Assembly: GCA_907163345.1 (NCBI GenBank)
Contig: CAJQUN010000033.1
Coordinates: forward strand, 2,435,788 to 2,499,787
From: Haberlea rhodopensis
Lineage: Eukaryota; Streptophyta; Magnoliopsida; Lamiales; Gesneriaceae
Direction of reading: 5' to 3'
DNA length: 64,000 bases
Made by a program: the position numbers and the translations under genes. How positions within the stretch are numbered: position 1 is the stretch's first letter; each line of letters begins with the position of its first letter. The notes under the pieces are model-generated. The model made no database searches and was not told the DNA's origin. It worked only from the letters and a program-made list of their open reading frames with translations. This document shows positions 25,301 through 36,133 of the stretch, in pieces.

Positions 25301-25849
25301 TGTGAAAAAGACGGTCTTACCCCAGAGCGTGAACATCTTTCTGATGATAGCTTGTATGTTCATGGAACCAATATCGAAACAGGAGTCAGCAATGGTGAGC
25401 TAGAGAACATGCAATCTAGTCAAGTGAAATGTTGTGGGAAACTTCAAAATAATTCTACTGTGCTCTCCTTTGATGAACAAGAACCTATAACTCCGGATCA
25501 TAATTCATTTGCACAAGAAAACACTATTGTGACAGGAACCAAGAACGGTGATCCAGAGAATGTGGGATCTGCTGAGGGGATCGAGGGTTGTGATTTTACA
25601 AACCAAGCGTTAAAACTAGATGAACAAGAGAGTGAACACCTATATGGTTATAACATATCTGTTGAAGAAGCAAATACCAAGACAAAAACACCATTCCACA
25701 TGGTGCTACCTGAAGAGGAACATCATTTTGGCCTTCTTCAAAACGGATGCTCCAAAGGTTCGTCCAATGTACAAGATTGTGGCTTTTTACCGAACCCAGT
25801 TTCAAATCCTTCCTCTGACCAACCAGTTTCCTCGTCACAGTTAAAGTAA
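16394..25849 (+). CDS. IDM1: IDM1/ROS4-like PHD-finger histone acetyltransferase
   Basis: A nuclear chromatin reader and acetyltransferase. Arabidopsis IDM1 acetylates histone H3 at methylated loci and so lets DNA demethylases act. Exons: 16394-18646, 18976-19099, 19364-19446, 21130-21374, 22310-22396, 24313-24412, 24725-24926, 25257-25849; phases agree and give 1,228 residues. Domains: a long variable N-terminus; an MBD-like block around residues 276-336 (AAGWVIGRRKR, then YVYKSPGGRPFREFHRAW); a basic linker (KKWPSRKPKPLRKRKSPKG); a Tify-binding domain at about 636-695 (DGIICRCCDKLISISEFKSH); a C4HC3 PHD finger at about 720-766 (CCGDVGELICCDNCPSAFH, then LPEGSWYCPQC) split by intron 1; and a GNAT fold at about 870-1010 with the acetyl-CoA loop RRQGMCRRL and FGFQPL. 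The acidic Ser-rich tail is in exon 8. Start taken at MGDIAG because an acceptor-like site lies inside the upstream extension. The tail exon is partly duplicated downstream. The paralogue symbol is inferred partly from neighbours. Confidence 0.9.
19447..21129 (+). other. Intron 3 of the IDM1-like gene
   Basis: 1,683-bp intron with no gene inside. It contains a CATACACGCATGCATGTATG-type simple repeat near 20820 and unclassified, probably transposon-derived, sequence around 19560-19960. Confidence 0.6.
22534..23764 (+). mobile_element. Small non-autonomous LTR element in IDM1 intron 5
   Basis: Direct terminal repeats 22534-22759 (226 bp) and 23535-23764 (230 bp) both begin TGTTG and end CA, and share blocks such as CAGTCAATTAAATCT, AATTGTAGCCTA, TATTATTGGTGAT and GAAAAAGATT. 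TGGTGTCAAGTC, close to the tRNA-Met primer-binding site, starts the base after the 5' LTR. A purine run (TTGAGGGAAG) ends at the 3' LTR. The centre of about 775 bp has no pol domain. No clear target-site duplication remains (GATAT versus GGTAA). It lies in gene sense orientation within the 1.9-kb intron. Confidence 0.75.
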
Positions 25850-27591
25850 TATTTCATGCGGAGGAAATGCATTCTGAAAGACAAGAGTACGCTGTATCTA
25901 TGGAGAACAATGCATTATCATAATAGAATAGAAGAAGAAATTTAATAAATTCTTATCCGAAACTAGATTGATTTATGGTTTGCTCTGCAGTTTCTCGTCT
26001 TCCTGTTTCAATTAAGCAGTTTTTTTCTGCTCAGCTCGACCCGCTGGAAGATGAATGCAAATATGCGATGCCACTCGCTTCATGAGGTGTTGCATTCACT
26101 ATGCAATGTATAACTGTACACCGATTTGATGAAATCCCAGTTAGATTTCAAATGAACAGATGAATCTCCAGTTTCCTGCTGCTTCAGTTCTATCCAGTGT
26201 TCGATTGCTGTCCCGCCTCGGTAATTTGCTTAATTGGACACGATATTATGTTTTGCATTTCATTTGTCAGTGCTAGTAAATGCTTATTTCAGTGATGCAA
26301 ATATTACAAAAGAAGTACTATTAACTCATACGTGATGGTGCAAAAGTAGGGGTGTAAACGAACCGAATCGAGTCGAATATGCAGAAAATTTTTAGGTTCG
26401 AATTCAGCTCGAAATAGTTATATTCGAGCTCGAGTTCGATTCGAAGTTTGAATAGTTTAAAAATTTTGGCTCGAGTTCGGCTTGAATCAAAGTTCGAGTT
26501 CGGCTCAAGAAGGTTCGAACATGTTCGCGACGAATTATTGCTCGGAAATAAATACCCGAAAGGTTTGAAATATATTTATTTAATATATAATTATATTAAT
26601 AAAATATTAAAGTTCGCGAGCGGCTCGCGAACTATCGAACAAAGTAATTTGGGCTCGAATTCGAGAATTTCAAATTCGAATCAAATATTTATCGAGCCGG
26701 CTCAAAAAGTTTGTGAATATGTTCGATTCGTTTACATCCCTATACAAAAGGTATAAGACATCAAACGGCCAGCCTAGGTAGGAGTACTTTTGGATTTGTT
26801 ATCTAGGATCTTGTTTAGAAATACCGTAGAAGACATCAAACGGCCAGCCTAGGTAGGAGTACTTTTGGATTTGTTATCTATCTTGTTTAACAATTGAACT
26901 TCAATTCCATCTAATTTTTTCACCCCTCCAGCTTAATAGTAGACTGTTGCTTATATCGGAATCAAGTTATATCGATTTGTCAGTAAAAAAGTTAAGGAAA
27001 GAAATTCCGTCATTTCTCATTGCTACTTCTTATTGTCATGGGAAAATTGAATATTCAACATGCTATATAATGTTTGAATACTTCTAAAAAGAGGCATTCT
27101 CATAGTGGATGCTAGGTAAATACTAGCTTGATACATATATAATATATATATCCAAAGGCTTCACTGAAATATTAGTTCATCGTTTCGTCCTATGTGGATT
27201 AATTCCTTCGCGCATATATACGTATAGGTGCATGGAAGAATTTAGAGCTAGAGCAAGTATGGGACCTACAGTGTTACCAAAAACTATAAGGATTCCCCTC
27301 ACTTTTCAAAGTAGATAATCCGCGTCGGAGTTGAGCTAGTTTATCATGGTTCTTGATCCACTAAGAGGCCTTACTATATCTTTTCTTTAGCTCAGCTAAG
27401 CCGACTTGGACAACACATTCCAATGATTGACTTGGGAATGTAAAGCAGTAGAAGAAGGTTTGGTTGGTCTTTGATAAGTTTTTTCCCTTCCGGAAAGGCA
27501 CATCCATTGTCGGGAAAGGCTTAGAGCTTAAGCAGGACCTGTGAGGGAGCCTAGCTAATCGAATAAAATAATTGAAGCTCACAAATATTTG
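25652..27591 (+). repeat. Tandem duplication, copy A (contains the real last-exon end)
   Basis: A 1,940-bp unit starting inside IDM1 exon 8 at AACATATCTGTTG. It holds the final 66 codons, the 3' flank, a hAT MITE and further non-coding DNA. The following copy starts with the same bases at 27592. Copy A alone contains an extra 74-bp tandem doubling (26757 and 26831, starting AGACATCAAACGGCCAGCC). The two copies are nearly identical for long stretches, so the event is recent. Confidence 0.95.
26347..26742. mobile_element. hAT-type MITE in copy A
   Basis: A 396-bp element bounded by TAGGGGTGTAAACGAACC and its near-inverse GATTCGTTTACATCCCTA. The flanks carry an 8-bp duplication with one mismatch (TGCAAAAG and TACAAAAG). 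The interior is packed with TTCGAGCTCGA-like words in both orientations, so it can fold on itself. There is no coding capacity. Confidence 0.8.
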
Positions 27592-27789
27592 AACATATCT
27601 GTTGAAGAAGCAAATACCAAGACAAAAACACCATTCCACATGGTGCTACCTGAAGAGGAACATCATTTTGGCCTTCTTCAAAACGGATGCTCCAAAGATT
27701 CGTCCAATGTACAAGATTGTGGCTTTTTACCGAACCCAGTTTCAAATCCTTCCTCTGACCAACCAGTTTCCTCGTCACAGTTAAAGTAA
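27592..27789 (+). pseudogene. Duplicated fragment of the last IDM1 exon
   Basis: Repeats the final 65 codons and stop of the IDM1-like gene in the same strand. It differs from the real exon by one amino acid (Gly to Asp in the NGCSKG/DSSNVQ stretch). It has no splice acceptor, no start and no upstream exons, so it should not be translated as such. It could be included in long read-through transcripts. Confidence 0.9.
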
Positions 27790-28286
27790 TATTTCATGCG
27801 GAGGAAATGCATTCTGAAAGACAAGAGTACGCTGTATCTATGGAGAACAATGCATTATCATAATAGAATAGAAGAAGAAATTTAATAAATTCTTATCCGA
27901 AACTAGATTGATTTATGGTTTGCTCTGCAGTTTCTCGTCTTCCTGTTTCAATTAAGCAGTTTTTTTCTGCTCAGCTCGACCCGCTGGAAGATGAATGCAA
28001 ATATGCGATGCCACTCGCTTCATGAGGTGTTGCATTCACTATGCAATGTATAACTGTACACCGATTTGATGAAATGCCAGTTAGATTTCAAATGAACAGA
28101 TGAATCTCCAGTTTCCTGCTGCTTCAGTTCTATCCAGTGTTCGATTGCTGTCCCGCCTCGGTAATTTGCTTAATTGGACACGATATTATGTTTTGCATTT
28201 CATTTGTCAGTGCTAGTAAATGCTTATTTCAGTGATGCAAATATTAAAAAAGAAGTACTATTAACTCATAGGTGATGGTGCAAAAG

Positions 28287-28689
28287 TAGGGGTGTAGACG
28301 AACCGAATCGAGTCGAACATGCAGAAAATTTTAAGGTTCGAATTCAGCTCGAAATAGTTATATTCGAGCTCGAGTTCGATTCGAAGTTTGAATAGTTTAA
28401 AATTTTTGGCTCGAGTTCGGCTCGAATCAAAGTTTGAGTTCGGCTCAAGAAGGTTCGAACATGTTCGCGACGAATTATTGCTCGAAAATAAATACCCGAA
28501 AGGTTCGAAATATATTTATTTAATATATAATTATATTAATAAAATATTAAAGTTCGTGAGCGGCTCGCGATCGAACAAAGTAATTTGGGCTCGAGTTCGG
28601 CTCGAATTTGAGAATTTCAAATTCGAGTCAAATATTTATCAAGCCGGCTCGAAAAATTTATGAATATGTTCGATTCGTTTACATCCCTA
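28287..28689. mobile_element. hAT-type MITE in copy B
   Basis: Copy of the MITE at 26347-26742 carried along by the tandem duplication, at the same place with the same flanks. It was not an independent insertion. It differs by scattered substitutions and small indels. Confidence 0.8.
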
Positions 28690-29792
28690 TACAAAAGTTA
28701 TAAGACATCAAAAGGCCAGCCTAGGTAGAAGTACTTTTGGATTTGTTATCTAGGATCTTGTTCAGAAATACCGTAATGAAAGGAACATCGGAACAGCAAA
28801 CGGCCAGCCTAGGTAGATTGTGAGATTTCTTGAACCAAAGCTGACTGAAACAAGTGCCGTGATGGATTTCCTGCTAATTATTGAGATTTGAAATCTAGGA
28901 ATTTAAAAATCTCCCAAGTATAAGAGGGTTATATTAAAAATTGAACTTCAATTCCATCTAATTTTTTCACCCCTGCAGCTTAATAGTAGACTGTTGCTTA
29001 TATCGGAATCAAGTTATATCGATTTGTCAGTAAAAAAGTTAGGAAAGAAATTCCATCATTTCTCATTGCTACTTCTTATTGTCATGGGACAACTGAATAT
29101 TCAACATGCTATATGATGTTTCGAATACTTCTAAAAAGAGGCATTCTCATAGTGGATGCTAGGTAAATACTAGCTTGATACATATATAATATATCCAAAG
29201 GCTTCATTGAAATATTAGTTCATTGTTTCGTCCTATGTGGATTAATTCCTTCGCGCATATATACGTATAGGTGTGTGGAAGAATTTAGAGCTAGAGCAAG
29301 TGTGGGACCTACAGTGTTACCAAAAACTATAACAATTCCCCTCCCTTTTCAAATTAGATAATCCGCGTCGGAGTTGAGCTAGTTTATCATGGTTCTTGAT
29401 CCACTAAGAGGCCTTACTATATCTTTTCTTTAGCTCAGCTAAGCCGACTTGGACAACACATTCCAATGATTGACTTGGGAATGTAAAGCAGTAGAAGAAG
29501 GTTTGGTTGGTCTTTGATAAGTTTTTTCCCTTCCGGAAAGGCACATCCATTGTCGGGAAAGGCTTGGAGCTTAAGCAGGACTTGTGAGGGAGCCTAGCTA
29601 ATCGAATAAAATAATTTAAGCTCACAAATATTTGAACATATCGAAGCTCTAGAGCGTTAAAGCGGTGAACTTATGAAAATACACACTTGTTAATTTTTGA
29701 TGCATCATCTTGTTGAATTTAGGTGAACAGTATACCACCTTAATATATGTAAGTGCATGTATGGGCTTCTCATGGCCTCGGTTTGTTGTGTG

Positions 29793-30893
29793 TAGGGGTG
29801 GGCAAATTCTTTCGAATTTTGGGTACACGACCCGACCCGATGGGTATTACCCGATCGGGTTTTTTTAAAAAAAATCGGTTATCGGATAACCCGAACCCGA
29901 CAAAAAAAAAATTCGGATTTGTGTCGGGTTCTTATTTCAAAACCCGAAAAATATTTTGGGTACCCAAACCCGATAATTTTATTGATGGACTTAAAATTTA
30001 ACTCAACCCATCACTATTCACTATCAATTAAATAACCCACAAGCCACAATACCCGATTCAAAATCAAAACCCTACCAAATTAAACCCAAATCTCACTTCT
30101 CACGTGGCACGCGTGCCCCTCACTCACGCCTGCCTCTCACTCACGACGTCCACCCTCGCATCTCCGCCCTCAAGTTGCTCACTCACACAGCTTCTCACTC
30201 ACGCAGCCCACCCTCGCGTGAGGGCCTCATCGTCCGCACTCCGCTTTCCGCGGCCTACCTTCGAGCCTCGACTAATCGTAACTCGTAAGGTAAGGCTGGT
30301 GAATCTCTTTTGGGTTCTTACATATTGTGAAAGATTGTGAATATTGGTTTTTAAAATTGTGAATATAGTGATGATTCGGTTTTTACATGTTTTTTTATTC
30401 GGTTTTTACAAGTTTTTGACAGATTTGGTGTTTATAATTGTGAATATTGTGATGAAGTATATTGTGAATTTGTGATGATGAATTGATGATTGATACTTGA
30501 TAGGCCTTAGTTAGCATTTTTTGAATGGTGTATTACTGTGTTTACAGACTTTCAGTGACAATATTGGTGATAAATTCTTGCTCAATTTTTTGATGAAATT
30601 TTAGAACAATTTGGTAGAGTTTTTGTTTGGCAATATCATGTTCAAGCTACTGGAAATTTAGAATAAAAAGCTGCTGGAATTGATGAAAAAAATCAGGTGA
30701 GGATCATGTGCATATTACTGGAATTTTCGCATAAAAAGCTGCTGCAATTGTTGTAAAAAATCGAGTACTTCACAGTCGGTACCCAACACTACCCGACATA
30801 CCCCCCCCCCCGGGTTTTTGTAAAAATAAATCGGTTCACAACCCGAATTTTTTGGGTACCCGATCTAAGAACCCGACCCGACGTCCAGCCCTA
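29793..30893. mobile_element. Non-autonomous hAT element with perfect 8-bp TSD
   Basis: 1,101 bp between two perfect copies of GTTGTGTG (29785-29792 and 30894-30901). The ends are TAGGGGTGGGCA and the inverse of TAGGGCTGGACG. Both subterminal regions are rich in CCCGACCCGA/GGGTACCC words. The middle holds a C-rich leader-like stretch (about 30090-30290) followed by GTAAGGTAAGG, which looks like the 5' exon and intron start of a former transposase gene. No transposase domain remains. Confidence 0.88.
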
Positions 30894-30901
30894 GTTGTGT
30901 G

Positions 30902-31275
30902 TATGTATATATCCTTAATCAAAAATCAAAATATAATCAATCAAGTAATGATTGGTTGTCTTTGAGTTGAATTTAATTGAATTGAAGTATTTAATATTAA
31001 TTTGTGAATACGCATCACCATGTTTTCAAGGGAAACTTGGTTGAAATAAGACTGAGAAATTTCGAAGAAAAAAAAAAAGATTGCATTCGAAAATATTTTA
31101 AAAAAATACTTTGAATTGGAAAGATATTCAAGTTCCCAATTTAATTTAGTCATATCAACAGGACGCATTTTGAGACAGTAAAACCGAAATTTATTTGTTT
31201 TATAACATATCTTATGGCACGGAAAATTCTTCTACGCACCTTGTCCTATTATGCATCAACACACATAAATATGTA

Positions 31276-31318
<43 letters not shown>

Positions 31319-31686
31319 ATATCTCTTGATGTTTGCAGGACTCAGTTCATAGATGAATAACCACTTATAGCACCTACAATATGATTGGAGATCATGTGGA
31401 TGACTCCGAGATTTTTGAAAGATATATATTTATATTTTTAAATTATATAAAATAATAACTATTTTTTGTATGTAATTTACACGATGAAATCCGTATTTTA
31501 AAATCTTAGCAGTACTACAACTATAGTAAAACGAGGTTTTATTCAAGAAAATTGTTATTGTCAGATCAATTATTGTTATTGTCAAAATAATTTACATGGA
31601 TTTAACATGACAATTATTATGACAGTAATAATAATTTATCAGGCAATATCATAATACTTTATTTATAATTTTTACGGTGGAATTGT
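30902..31686. other. Intergenic stretch with a TA microsatellite
   Basis: No gene. AT-rich, with an uninterrupted (TA)n run at 31278-31314 that is likely to be length-polymorphic. Confidence 0.6.
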
Positions 31687-32842
31687 CTAAGTCACATAAG
31701 TCCGATGCGGGAGCGGATGCGTGAGTGCGTCAATTTGCAAAAAAATTGAGTGCGGGTGCGCCTTAATGCGCCTATTAAAAATTAATAAATAAATATATAT
31801 ATATATATACATACACACTGATGAAATGAAGTTAAGCATACATAATATACATCATATTTAACATACTCACATCATTATTATATTATTTATAAATTTACAA
31901 TATGAAGTTCTTAACAACTTTGATGTTTGCAGCTTTACCATTCTTAAAAAACATTAAAATTAGATTTTATTGAAGAGTCTAACATTTGCAGCTTTGCAAA
32001 AAAGTTATAGCCAGTGATACAACGTAATTTGAATCTTGTATTTGATCGTTCGTCTAGTAAGAGTTCTCCGAAAAATATATTGTAGAAATAGAAATGAAGT
32101 ATTAAAGTTTTGTTTTATTTTAAGATATAAAATAACGAATTTGAAAAATGAAACCAAATTGTTCATATTTATTCCAACATGTTTGGTAATAATATGAATT
32201 TATTAAAAATGACTCATATTATTTCCGAAGACTCATATTATTACTTTATGAAATGACTAATATAAACATTTAAATTAACTCAATAAAAATAAAAGTTTTA
32301 TTTATAAAGTTCATTCTATTAATTTTCATGGAAAAAACTAAGATATCAAATTTATTATTATTTACTCCGCAAAAATGTTACAAAATCACAGATTTATCAT
32401 ACTTTCTTTTATCACATATTTTAATCTTTCATATGTTATTATATCTTTTCATGATTCATTATCTATCTATTTACCATATAATATAATTTTCTTACCAATC
32501 CAAAATACCTAGAAACCATAAAAATTCATCTAAACCCAAAATCAAAGATTTTTTTTTATAATTACAAAAAAAATAAAAAATCGGAGAATTAAGGAGGATT
32601 AACAAGACTTAGTAACTTAGTGCGCGACTTAGTAAATCTTAATGCGCGAATTATGAAATTTAGTGCGCGAATTAGGAAATCTTAGTGCGCGAATTATAAA
32701 ATCTTAGTGCGCGAACTAGAAATTCTTAAAGCGCGAACTAGAAATTCTTAAGTCGCCTTAATGCGCCGCACGCGCACTGAGTTCGCCAGTTCGCGGCCGG
32801 AGCGCTAGTGCGTGGAGGGGGGTAGGAGGATTATGTGACTAG
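31687..32842. mobile_element. hAT-like element with internal minisatellite
   Basis: 1,156 bp between perfect 8-bp copies GGAATTGT (31679-31686 and 32843-32850). The ends are CTAAGTCACATAAG and the inverse of CTAGTCACATAATCC. GC-rich subterminal zones (GTGCGGGTGCGCC, CGCCGCACGCGCAC) contrast with an AT-rich core. The sequence CGCCTTAATGCGCC occurs once near each end in direct orientation. A short tandem array lies at 32606-32760. No coding sequence. Confidence 0.8.
32606..32760 (+). repeat. About 21-bp tandem array TTAGTGCGCGAATTA
   Basis: Seven or so imperfect units of CTTAGTGCGCGAATTAGAAAT near the right end of the hAT-like element. Unit ends vary (GACTTAG, GAATTAT, GAACTAG). Clustered subterminal motifs of this kind are known transposase-binding sites in hAT elements, so the array may have had that role. 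Confidence 0.8.
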
Positions 32843-32850
32843 GGAATTGT

Positions 32851-33960
32851 ACTCTCAATTCTCAATTTTCAAGTTTGATGATTCCACGAGATGATAGCCT
32901 TTCCTTTTTGAGCTTCCCCTCTGACGAGACATTCTAAAACTGGGGTAAAATATATAATTAATGTAAAAGGAAAAACTTGCATAAAGGCCTAAATTGTTTT
33001 ACTTAAAAGTATTTTGACTGCAGATCGTCATTATTGGGCCAACTCATTATTCCCCCAACTAGACTGGTCCACACTCTAACTATCTATATATATAATATCC
33101 TTGGGCTGTATGCCTAACTGGCCCATTACTGGCATGACATTTCTTGATATTATCAAAACCTTATTCTTTAATTTAAAATAAATAAATAAATAAATATTTG
33201 TACATGTTGTTACTATTTTAAAATAAAATTTCATTCATTTATTGTTAAACAAAAGTTATATGTTTCCGGGAAATTTTATTTCTTTGGATAGCGATGGACT
33301 AAAGAAAGTCATGGTCATGTCTACTTGTCAGAATTAAATAATAATTTATTGAACAAAAACATAAGCAAAGGAACGATCGAACAAGATATATTTCGAAGTT
33401 GTATACAAAGATTTAGAGATTAAATTAATCAAATAGAATATTTTAACCGAAAAAAGCGTTTGGAGAATATTAACGTATGTGTGCGACTCGATTTATTTTC
33501 TCATACCGTTCATGTGGCATATTCCAATATATTAAGATTAAATGATTAGTTGGTTTTGAAATAAATTAAATGATTAATCGAGAGAAAAAGAAATTCAATT
33601 GCAGAGGAGGGATACCAGAATATTCGGGCAATCCGATAAGTGATAACGGCGTGAGCCTAAAGGGTAGGGTGATCGGCTTAGCTGGACGCCATACCAAAAT
33701 GAGAATGGGCCAGCTGGCAACCAATCTCTCGCACATGGCCAGCTGCTTCTGTCTGTCCGCACCCAAACATTCCAGTTACCCATAACACCCCTCATCTATT
33801 CACAATTTTTTTTTTTGGTTAAAATCGACTTATTAGTATTAGTAATTTAGTTGGATTTTACACTTTTCACTTAACTCTCTTTAAATAAATGAAACGATTT
33901 AATTTTTTTACCATTTATTCAAACATAAAATAGCCCTAAATATAGAGATACGGGCATAGC
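32851..33960. other. Intergenic stretch, no gene recognised
   Basis: 33590-33790 is of higher complexity than its surroundings and open on both strands, but neither frame resembles a known protein. The rest is AT-rich. Confidence 0.4.
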
Positions 33961-33965
33961 CCAGT

Positions 33966-34065
33966 TGGTAAAGCAGTTCTCTCACTTTTCAGAGTTATTT
34001 GATATCGAGTCTGGCATGTGGTAGAAAAATATTTGCCCCGATAAAAAAAAATCCCAAAATATCAT
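33966..34065 (+). mobile_element. tRNA-derived SINE fragment
   Basis: TAGCCCAGTTGG fits the tRNA A-box, and GATATCGAGTCTGG about 45 bases later is a decayed B-box. An A-rich run follows at 34043. The flanks do not form a tRNA acceptor stem, so it is not a working tRNA gene. The body is short and no target-site duplication is clear. Confidence 0.5.
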
Positions 34066-34465
34066 TTATAGCCAATTTAAAATTTTAGATAGATTTTTTT
34101 TTACATATTCAAAACTAAAAACCATTTTCAAAACAAAATTTAGAAGATATATAATCAATTATTAAACTCTTAGTCTTTTTTTTAAAAAAAATACATATAT
34201 TATATTTTTGGCTATTATGTGTCAGTTCCTGTGGGAACCATGGCCATGTTGTGTTGAAATATTCCATTAATTTACACCCTTATTTTGAGGCATTTCAGTA
34301 AATTAGGAGATCTGTTGGGGTAATAATGGAAACGGAATTACATCCAGAATTAGGGAAACGTTGGGAACATGGACCAGCTTATAAATAATCTTACGTCAGC
34401 TGCTTGCACAATTTAAAGTTCTATGTGGTACAGAGGAATCCAAGGGGACGCGAATATTATATAAA
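34066..34465. other. Intergenic stretch, nothing recognised
   Basis: AT-rich to 34210, then mixed. No gene or repeat was defined. Confidence 0.5.
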
Positions 34466-34500
34466 CTAGCAGACGACGCACACGCGTTGTGTGGGTAACG
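34466..34500 (-). mobile_element. Helitron-like 3' terminus
   Basis: On the minus strand a small hairpin (CACAC-AACGC-GTGTG, plus 34479-34493) is followed 9 nt later by CTAG and then T. This matches the Helitron 3' rule: a hairpin about 10 nt before CTRR, with insertion next to T. The element would extend to the right. Its TC 5' end could not be located, so only the terminus is claimed. Confidence 0.45.
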
Positions 34501-34855
34501 TAATATATAATGCATACGTATTGATACGTGTAATAAGATAAATGAGATATATACGTTGATTAATATTACAATTCAAAAGATACATCAAAGAACCACAACA
34601 AACCATTGAAGTGGTAGTTTGGTAACTTCAAATTTGTGATACCAAGGTAGTTAGTATAGGGGGCTTAGGCATTATAATATAGTAAGATAAATAAAAAAAG
34701 AATGGTATAATTGCTATAATTTCATAAAAAAGTTATCACATGTCCAATATTATATACATTAATTAATAGTTTAATAATTTATATAAATTAGATTAATTAG
34801 CTGACTCAGTAATATGAAAAGAGTGATCCGGTGTTACATGGTTGTACTACCGATA

Positions 34856-35083
34856 AGGGGCGGAGTTATTGACAGGCAAGTGGGGGCAAAAAAAAAAAAA
34901 TACCCTAAAAGTTTTTTTAAAACAAAATTATATTTTTACTCCCTGAAAATTGTATTTTACCTCATAAAAATACAGTTTGTCCCCCCATAATTTGTTTTTA
35001 TGACCACTTAAAAAAAATTTGCCCTATTTTTTTGCAAAAAACCTTTTTTGCCCCCTTCCTATAATTTTTTTATCTCCGCCCCT
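34856..35083. mobile_element. 228-bp MITE with AGGGGCGGAG ends
   Basis: AGGGGCGGAG at the left and CTCCGCCCCT at the right are perfect 10-bp inverted ends. The interior is A/T runs with GGGGGCA/TGCCCCC words. No target-site duplication was found, so the superfamily is open. Confidence 0.6.
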
Positions 35084-36125
35084 GTTATTGATGGATCAGA
35101 TTGGCCAATAAATAAAAGTTATTTATTTATTATTCTATATTATATTATTAAATAAATAAATTTTATAATAAGTAGTTTTGGTCGTTAAAGTGTATTTTTT
35201 AAAAAATAAACACCAAATTACGTAGGAAATGAATTACTCCAATATAAATTATACTTTATAAAAAAAATATCAACATAATATTATATATCGTATTAAAATC
35301 TAATATATATGCATGCATAACAAATTGTAATTTTTTCTTGAATTTAGGAGGAGGGGGAGATTCAAATATGAGTCTCATACGTGGAAGTTTACAAGAGTTT
35401 ATAGAAATTCGTTTATAACTTCGTGGAATATAATAAAAGTCAACCAGATCAACACTTTGATGTCGGATTTAAACAATATTGGTTTTTTTTTACAAGAGTT
35501 AATGTATTACCTTGATATTTAAATATATAAATATTTTAAACAATATTGGGTTTTCTTTAATTAATCAGTAGAGATGGAGGAATCGAACACAACACTTCTT
35601 ATATTGGAAACAACCGAACCAACACCTTGATGTCAAATTTAAACAATATTGGGTTTGTAATAAATGTGATTGGGTCATTGAAACATATTACCGTGGAGTT
35701 ATTTTTTTAAAAATAAATTCCTACATTTATTAAAGAAAAACAGAAACTTTTTTGTGTTTGTATGTGTAAGTTTTTTTTTATTTAAAAAAATACACATTGT
35801 TTAACAAAATATTAAAGAATTTTTTTTAAAAAAAATGGATTTGGAATCAAAAGATAAATTGAAAGTGAGAAATACATTTCCACGATAAATCAAACCTTTA
35901 AAAAAAAAAAACCTTTTTAGAGCTTTTTTTTATGAAGTAATTAAATTTTTTTGTGTGGATTTGGATGGAAAATGAAAAGCATGAACCTTAAATAAATTTA
36001 ACGCAAGGATCATTAATTGCAAATTTACATCTTCAAAAAAAAAAAACCAAATTTACAATTTGCGAGAGAATTAATTAAATCCCATTCTAACATTTTTCCT
36101 CGAATAATTATTAGAAAATTGGAGG
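35084..36125. other. AT-rich intergenic stretch
   Basis: No gene. AACAATATTGG-containing segments recur at about 35475, 35545 and 35645 with similar flanks (CACCTTGATGTC, AATTTAAACAATATT), suggesting a small dispersed or tandem repeat. Confidence 0.45.
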
Positions 36126-36133
36126 GTTGATGT

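Larger units (their letters stand above)
27592..29634 (+). repeat. Tandem duplication, copy B
   Basis: Second copy of the unit, 2,043 bp. It carries about 170 bp around 28770-28940 that copy A lacks, and copy A's 74-bp doubling is absent. The original right border reads TTTGAACATATCGAAGC (29632-29648), and the left border of copy A reads TAACATATCTG. The junction at 27590-27599 therefore used the shared 8 bases AACATATC. Confidence 0.95.

Noticed and set aside
30104..30340. 78-codon Leu/Ser/Thr/Pro-rich frame
   Set aside because: Inside the hAT element at 29793-30893, where it looks like an untranslated leader of a lost transposase gene, followed by a donor-like GTAAGG.
32606..32760. Regular GCGCGAA repeats considered as CRISPR-like or telomere-like
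   Set aside because: Imperfect 21-bp units directly abutting each other inside a transposon with an 8-bp duplication; simple tandem repeat.
33566..33795. Overlapping open frames on both strands
   Set aside because: No recognisable domain, no splice or promoter context; likely chance in a locally GC-richer patch.
33966..34040. tRNA gene
   Set aside because: A-box present, but the B-box is decayed and the flanks cannot form an acceptor stem; kept only as a SINE-like fragment.
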